From Hanleya hanleyi (lineage: Eukaryota > Mollusca > Polyplacophora > Lepidopleurida > Hanleyidae): a DNA stretch of 64,000 nucleotides. The position numbers and the translations under genes were made by a program. The notes below the pieces were generated by a model. The model did no database searches. It had not been told where the DNA came from and saw only the letters and a program-made list of their open reading frames with translations. Positions 58,698 through 64,000 of this stretch are shown here, piece by piece (the first letter of the stretch is position 1; every line of letters starts with the position of its first letter). The stretch covers positions 1 to 64,000 of the forward strand of contig JAVTVY010019554.1 of NCBI GenBank assembly GCA_036873755.1. The letters run 5' to 3'.

Positions 58698-60451
58698 GAC
58701 CTTAACTCTCCCCACTTTCCCATCAAATGCATACAAGCAGCTAAAACAAGATATAACTTCCTGTAGACATAGCCATATGTGTCTGCGATGAATGTTGATC
58801 CTGATCAGTCTTATTTGCACATCTCAATTAATTCAAAACATTGTATACAATAATTTCAGGTTTAACACGTGGCATTCAAAAAGATTAAAACGCAAGTGGG
58901 CATGGTACTGTACATAATAAACTAGTCATAGTCTATGCGAACTTTGGTTGACTCGTGTTCATCAACTCTCCGATGTGTGTGTGCGCGTGCGTGCGTGTGC
59001 GCGCGCGTGTGTGTCTGTGTGAGGTTTTAAGGACGCTACAACAGATATCCTTTGAGAAACAAATAACAACTGAAACACTTTAATAATACTGGCATATTTG
59101 ACAATTGCTGGATGTCTTTTCCACATTTCTGAGTACATGCCAAGAGGTGGTCGCTTTGTATATAGCACTAAACTGCATTATTGAGGCGACATTAGATTCA
59201 AGATTATGTTCTATGTCGCAGAAACTACAATATATCATTTCCTTCGCTTGTTGAAACATGGATTATTTTACACGACTTGTTGACTGAAAAGAATACTTGA
59301 CATTCGCCAAGTAATTGTGAAATAGAAACAGTCAGTGGGACCAGTCATTGAAGTTAGTAGGCCTAAACCTAATTAATGTTCCGATCTCCAGCTTGGTTTT
59401 GTTTAAAGGCTAGTACTCCTTTCGCTGTAAGTCCAGATCTAAAACTAACTGTATCGATTATAATTGGGGTTGCTGTATCCTAAATGAATAATAATATGGC
59501 TAGGCGCAAATGACCAACATGGTGATCTTGTCTCAAAGCGCACGAATTTAACTTAGTTTTCGAAACTAATGAATCTGTAGCATACCGTTACTCAGTAGTA
59601 TATAGAAATATTAGCAAGTCGGTAGACCGAAAAATACCCAACGAAAAAAATGGCACCACTTGGGCGTCATCGTGGCAATTGAATTTAGGTTTTTAGTAAA
59701 GTTTGGGCCGAATAGCTAACCAGGACGTAACGACAATATTTGATGAAATGCTCTCCTTCCCACCACCAACCAGAATGTGGTGATCGGCCAAGTACATGTA
59801 TAGCTAAAAGTAGGCCTTTTTGAATTGAAAATCTGGGAGAGAAGTCTGCTACTCGAGAAGCAGCTTTGTTGTGATTTTCGTGTCCAAAGCTGAATTATGG
59901 GTCTATTAGAGTGCACAACAACACCAAAACTTTCGCCGCTTGCGAAATAGATCGATTTTGCAGGAAAACTGTAAAAATCTACCATTCGAATTGACCATGT
60001 GTATATTATTCAAACATTACTTGGTCAACTGACTAATTTTCTGACAGTTTTGATAAGTTTTTGTGTACTCTACTTTGAGCACCTCAAATGTGTCTTTGAA
60101 TAATGGTAAATACATTCATAGTAGCGGTAGAGAGTGGCATTTGACTTAGAGTCTCTTATTTAAAGATAATGATTCAAATCAACAACAATATATAATACAA
60201 TTCTGGAGGTAATTCGATGTGATTAATAAAAGGTGGTTTGGCCATTTTTCTTTCATTTCTAGGACTTAAATCTGAAATCCACAGACAGAATTTGAATTGA
60301 AAAAAAAGTATTATAAATTTTCTTTGCATTCCGTTTTATTTGGAAAAAATTATCCTAAGAGTCCGCAATGTTCAAAAATTATCTGTAGTTATCTCTTTAA
60401 ACCAGTGAAATTTTGTTCGATTCCGTGAATGTTGTGCGTGCAAGAAAACGA
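58698..60451. other. 3' flank and spacer
   Basis: Contains a (GT/GC)n microsatellite at 58973-59022. Otherwise nothing recognised. 'cataataaac' near 58913 could serve as the EF-hand gene polyadenylation signal. Confidence 0.5.
58973..59022. repeat. (TG/CG)n microsatellite
   Basis: Alternating purine-pyrimidine run, 'gtgtgtgtgcgcgtgcgtgc...', of about 50 bp. It has Z-DNA-forming potential. Confidence 0.9.
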
Positions 60452-63062
60452 AACGGCCATGATGAAGGACGGCCATAATGAAGGGCGGCCATAATGAAAG
60501 ACGGTCATAATGAAAGACGGCCATAATGAAGGACGGCCATAATGAAGGACGGTCATAATGAAAGATGGCCATAATGAAGGACGGCCATAATGAAGGACGG
60601 CCATAATGAAGGACGACCATAATGAAGGACGGCCATAATGAAAGACGGCCACAGTGAAAGACGGCCATAATGAAGAATGACCATAATGAAGGACGGCCAT
60701 AATGAAGGACGACCATAATGAAGGACGACCATAATGAAGTAAGGCCATAATGAAGGACGGCCGTAATGAAGGACGGCCGTAATGAAGGACGGCCATAATG
60801 AAGGACGGCCATAGTGAAGGACGACCATAATGAAGGACGGCCATAATGAAAGACGGCCATAATGAAAGACGACCATAATGAAGGACGACCATAATGAAGT
60901 AAGGCCATAATGAAGGACGGCCATAATGAAGAACGGCCATAATGAAGGACGGCCTTAATGAAAGACGGCCATAATGAAGGACGACCATAATGAAGGACGG
61001 CCATAATGAAAGACGGCCATAATGAAGGACGACCATAATGAAGGACGGCCATAATGAAAGACGGTCATAATGAAAGACGGCCATGATGAAGGACGAACAT
61101 AATGAAGGACACCATAATGAATGACGGCCATAATGAAAAACGGCCATAATGAAGGACGTCCATAATGAAGGACGATCATAATGAAGTAAGGCCATAATGA
61201 AGGACGGCCATAATGAAGGACGGCCATAATGAAGGACGGCCATAATGAAAGACGATCATAGTGAAAGACAGCCATAATGAAGGACGGTCATAATAGAGGA
61301 CACCATAATGAAGGACGGTCATAATGAAAGAGGGCCATAATGAAGGACGGCCATAATGAAGGACGGCCATAATGAAGGACGACCATAATGAAGGACACCA
61401 TAATGAAGGACGACCATAATGAAAGTCAGCCATAATGAAGGACGACCATAATGAAGGACGACCATAATGAAGTAAGGCCATAATGAAGGACGGCCATAAT
61501 GAATGACGGCCACAATGAAAGACGACCACAATGAAGGACGACCATAATGAAGGACGGCCATAATGATAGACGGCCATAGTGAAGGACGACCATAATGAAG
61601 TAAGGCCATAATGAAGGACGGCCATAATGAAGGACGGCCATAATGAAAGACGGCCATAATGAAGGACGGCCATAATGAAGGACGGACATAATGAATGACG
61701 GCCATAATGAAGGACGACCATAATGAAGGACGGCCATAATGAAAGACGGCCATAATGAAGAACGGTCATAATGAAGGACGACTATAATGAAGTAAGGCCA
61801 TAATGAAGGACGGCCGTAATGAAAGACGACCATAACGAAGGACGGCCATAATGAAGGACGACCATAATGAAGGACACCATAATAAAGGACGGCCATAATG
61901 AAGGACGGCCATAATGAAAGACGGCCATAATGAAGGACGACCTTAATGAAGGACGGCCATAATGAAAGACGGCCATAATGAAGGACGGCCATAATGAAGG
62001 ACGACCATAAGGAAGTAAGGCCATAATGAAGGACGACCGTAATGAAAGACGACCATAATGAAGGACGGCCATAATGAAAGACGGCCATAATGAAGGGCAC
62101 CATAATGAAGGACGGCCGTAATGAAAGACGGCCATAATGAAGGACGACCATAATGAAGTAAGGCCATAATGGAGGACGGCCATAATGAAGGACGACCATA
62201 ATGAAGGACGACCATAATGAAGGACGACCATATTGAAGTAAGGCCATAATGAAGGACGGCCATAACGAAAGACGACCATAATGAAGGACGTCCATAATGA
62301 AGGACGGCCATAATGAAAGACGGCCATAATGAAAGACATCCATAATGAAGGACGGCCATAATAAAGGACACCATAATGAAGGACGACCATAATGAAGTGA
62401 GGCCATAATGAAGGACGGCCATAAAGAAGGACGGCCATAATAACGGACACCATAATGAAGGACGGCCATAATGAAGGACGGCCGTAATGAAGAACGACCA
62501 TAATGAGGGACGACCATAATGAGGGACAGCCATAATGAAGGACAACCATAATGAAGGGCACCATAATGAAGGACGGCCGTAATGAAAGACGGCCATAATG
62601 AAGGACGACCATAATGAAGTAAGGCCATAATGGAGGAGGGCCATAATGAAGGACGACCATAATGAAGGACGACCATAATGAAGGACGACCATAATGAAGT
62701 AAGGCCATAATGAAGGACGGCCATAACGAAAGACGACCATAATGAAGGTCGTCCATAATGAAGGACGGCCATAATGAAAGATGGCCATAATGAAAGACAT
62801 CCATAATGAAGGACGGCCATAATAAAGGACACCATAATGAAGGACGACCATAATGAAGTAAGGCCATAATGAAGGACGGCCATAAAGAAGGACGGCCATA
62901 ATAAAGGACACCATAATGAAGGACGGCCATAATGAAGGACGGGCATAATGAAAGACGGCCGTAATGAAGAACGACCATAATGAAGGACGACCATAATGAG
63001 GGACAGCCATAATGAAGGACGACCATAATGAAGTAAGGCCATAATGAAGGACGGCCATAATA
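60452..63062. repeat. 16-bp satellite, ~160 copies
   Basis: The unit is aatgaaggacggccat. Frequent variants are gaaaga, gacgac, gaagtaagg and 13-bp shortened units (ggacacc). Since 16 and 3 are coprime, a reading frame cycles through all three phases every 48 bp. On the minus strand no phase contains a stop, so frames of several hundred codons repeat a 16-residue motif (S-L-W-P-S-F-I-M-A-V-L-H-Y-G-R-P). These are artefacts of the array unless shown to be expressed. Confidence 0.97.
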
Positions 63063-64000
63063 GGAAGCTGATCCGTTCACCCTCTGACTTACTTTATTTC
63101 GTCTGAATCAGATGAAACGGCCACACAAGTGAGATTTTCTAACACCATAAACATAACATAGCTAAATTTGATTGAACACATTACTAGTACTTGAAACTCA
63201 TAGCCAGGGTAACGATGTTCAGAACTTTGTTTCACTCGGTCCGTCTAGCTTTCGGTACACTAACTTCCATTGATGACCTACTGTATACCAATTGCCGATG
63301 AAGGACCATGGAAAGACTGCAGAAGCAAATTATTCCGCTGGTATAAACGTCATGTTGTCGTTTTTATTTTTCGCCAGACAACTACCAAACAACGGAAACA
63401 ATTTTAGAGTTTAAAATGCTTGATGCATTTCTGAAATAAGATTTCAGGGCCATCATTACAAAAACCATGCTTTATAGATTGTCGGTATGCCATGAACTGA
63501 ATAGATACAACAAAAAAACAAGAATGTACAGAGTGTGTTTTCAGCACCTTCGTACAGGGACAATAAGCCAGGCTCATTCTCAACACCGAGTAAAAGTATT
63601 ACCGAACGGAAGATGTAGTTTTCTTTCAGTTTATCTTATGTTCGGTACACTAGCTTCAGTAATCAAGGTGCATTTTAGGATACCGTGTCCCTGCCAACCA
63701 GTACAGAGCCAGCTAGATTACCGTGTACCCGGATTCCATCTTTTACACAAGGTATCCCAAATTACAGCTCGGTTACCAGAGATAGTACGCCGAATTTTGA
63801 TCACCGACAGAAAGGTACACCTTTTGCTGGATAGGATTATTTATATATTACAAGACAGCATATGGACTCATCAATTTGATAAACATAACCTTATCTACTT
63901 CCGGTTAAGTACTTTGACCGCAATTCTGCAATCGCACCTGGTCGGGGATTTACAGAGCATGTTTTGGAGATGTTTGATGGGAACGGCCGAACAGTTTCCA
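63063..64000. other. Flank after the 16-bp satellite
   Basis: Unique sequence. 'tcggtacactaacttc' (63252) and 'tcggtacactagcttcag' (63643) are a short repeated pair. No exon recognised. Confidence 0.5.

Noticed and set aside
60372..63080. Nine long minus-strand reading frames (up to 538 codons)
   Set aside because: All are phases of the same 16-bp satellite. There is no start context, domain or codon signature independent of the repeat.

Overview
The window is eukaryotic, repeat-rich and gene-poor. It most resembles a marine mollusc, probably a gastropod. That placement is an inference from AT-rich spliced gene fragments, three copies of the 'tttaacgtcgc.../...gacgttaaat' SINE-tail motif that I associate with gastropod genomes, a Penelope-like element, several 5'-truncated non-LTR retrotransposons and many hairpin MITEs. 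No bacterial operon, CRISPR array or virus is visible.

Layout. 1-9.8 kb: a 61/64-bp satellite in two blocks, split by a ~1.6-kb inserted element. 9.9-18.8 kb: three spliced exons of a REXO5-like RNA exonuclease gene (+ strand). Its introns carry a Tc1/mariner-type MITE family, a 21-bp minisatellite, a ~370-bp inverted repeat and an element packed with AGGTCA half-sites and oestrogen-response-element palindromes. 18.8-26.6 kb: no convincing gene; a TTAA-flanked MITE, three copies of a GC-rich dispersed repeat and a very old decayed tandem array. 26.7-28.8 kb: non-LTR retrotransposon A (+). 29.5-33.9 kb: a fold-back element, a TIR transposon with a 5-bp target duplication that swallowed non-LTR element B (-), and a hairpin MITE. 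33.9-38.9 kb: AT-rich sequence with nothing recognised.

38.9-45.0 kb is the most gene-like region. One exon carries twelve 17-residue acidic repeats. It is followed by a possible short terminal exon, a ~53-copy 22-bp satellite, and an exon with twelve different 17-residue repeats plus seven zinc fingers. Splice phases allow these to be one gene with alternative 3' ends. 45.5-49.2 kb: SINE-like copies, a 1.73-kb TIR element inserted in a 30-bp minisatellite, a tRNA-like sequence and a 62-bp minisatellite. 50-53.7 kb: a Penelope-like element (-) with hammerhead ribozyme motifs in its terminal repeats, interrupted by non-LTR element C (+). 55-57.7 kb: a tRNA-derived SINE, a MITE and a fold-back element. 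58.1-58.7 kb: an intact EF-hand calcium-binding protein of the sarcoplasmic calcium-binding protein/calexcitin type. 60.4-63.1 kb: a 16-bp satellite that is open in all three minus frames but is not a gene.

The host genes (REXO5-like, repeat/zinc-finger, EF-hand) show no functional link to one another. The main biological signal is the mobile and tandem-repeat content.
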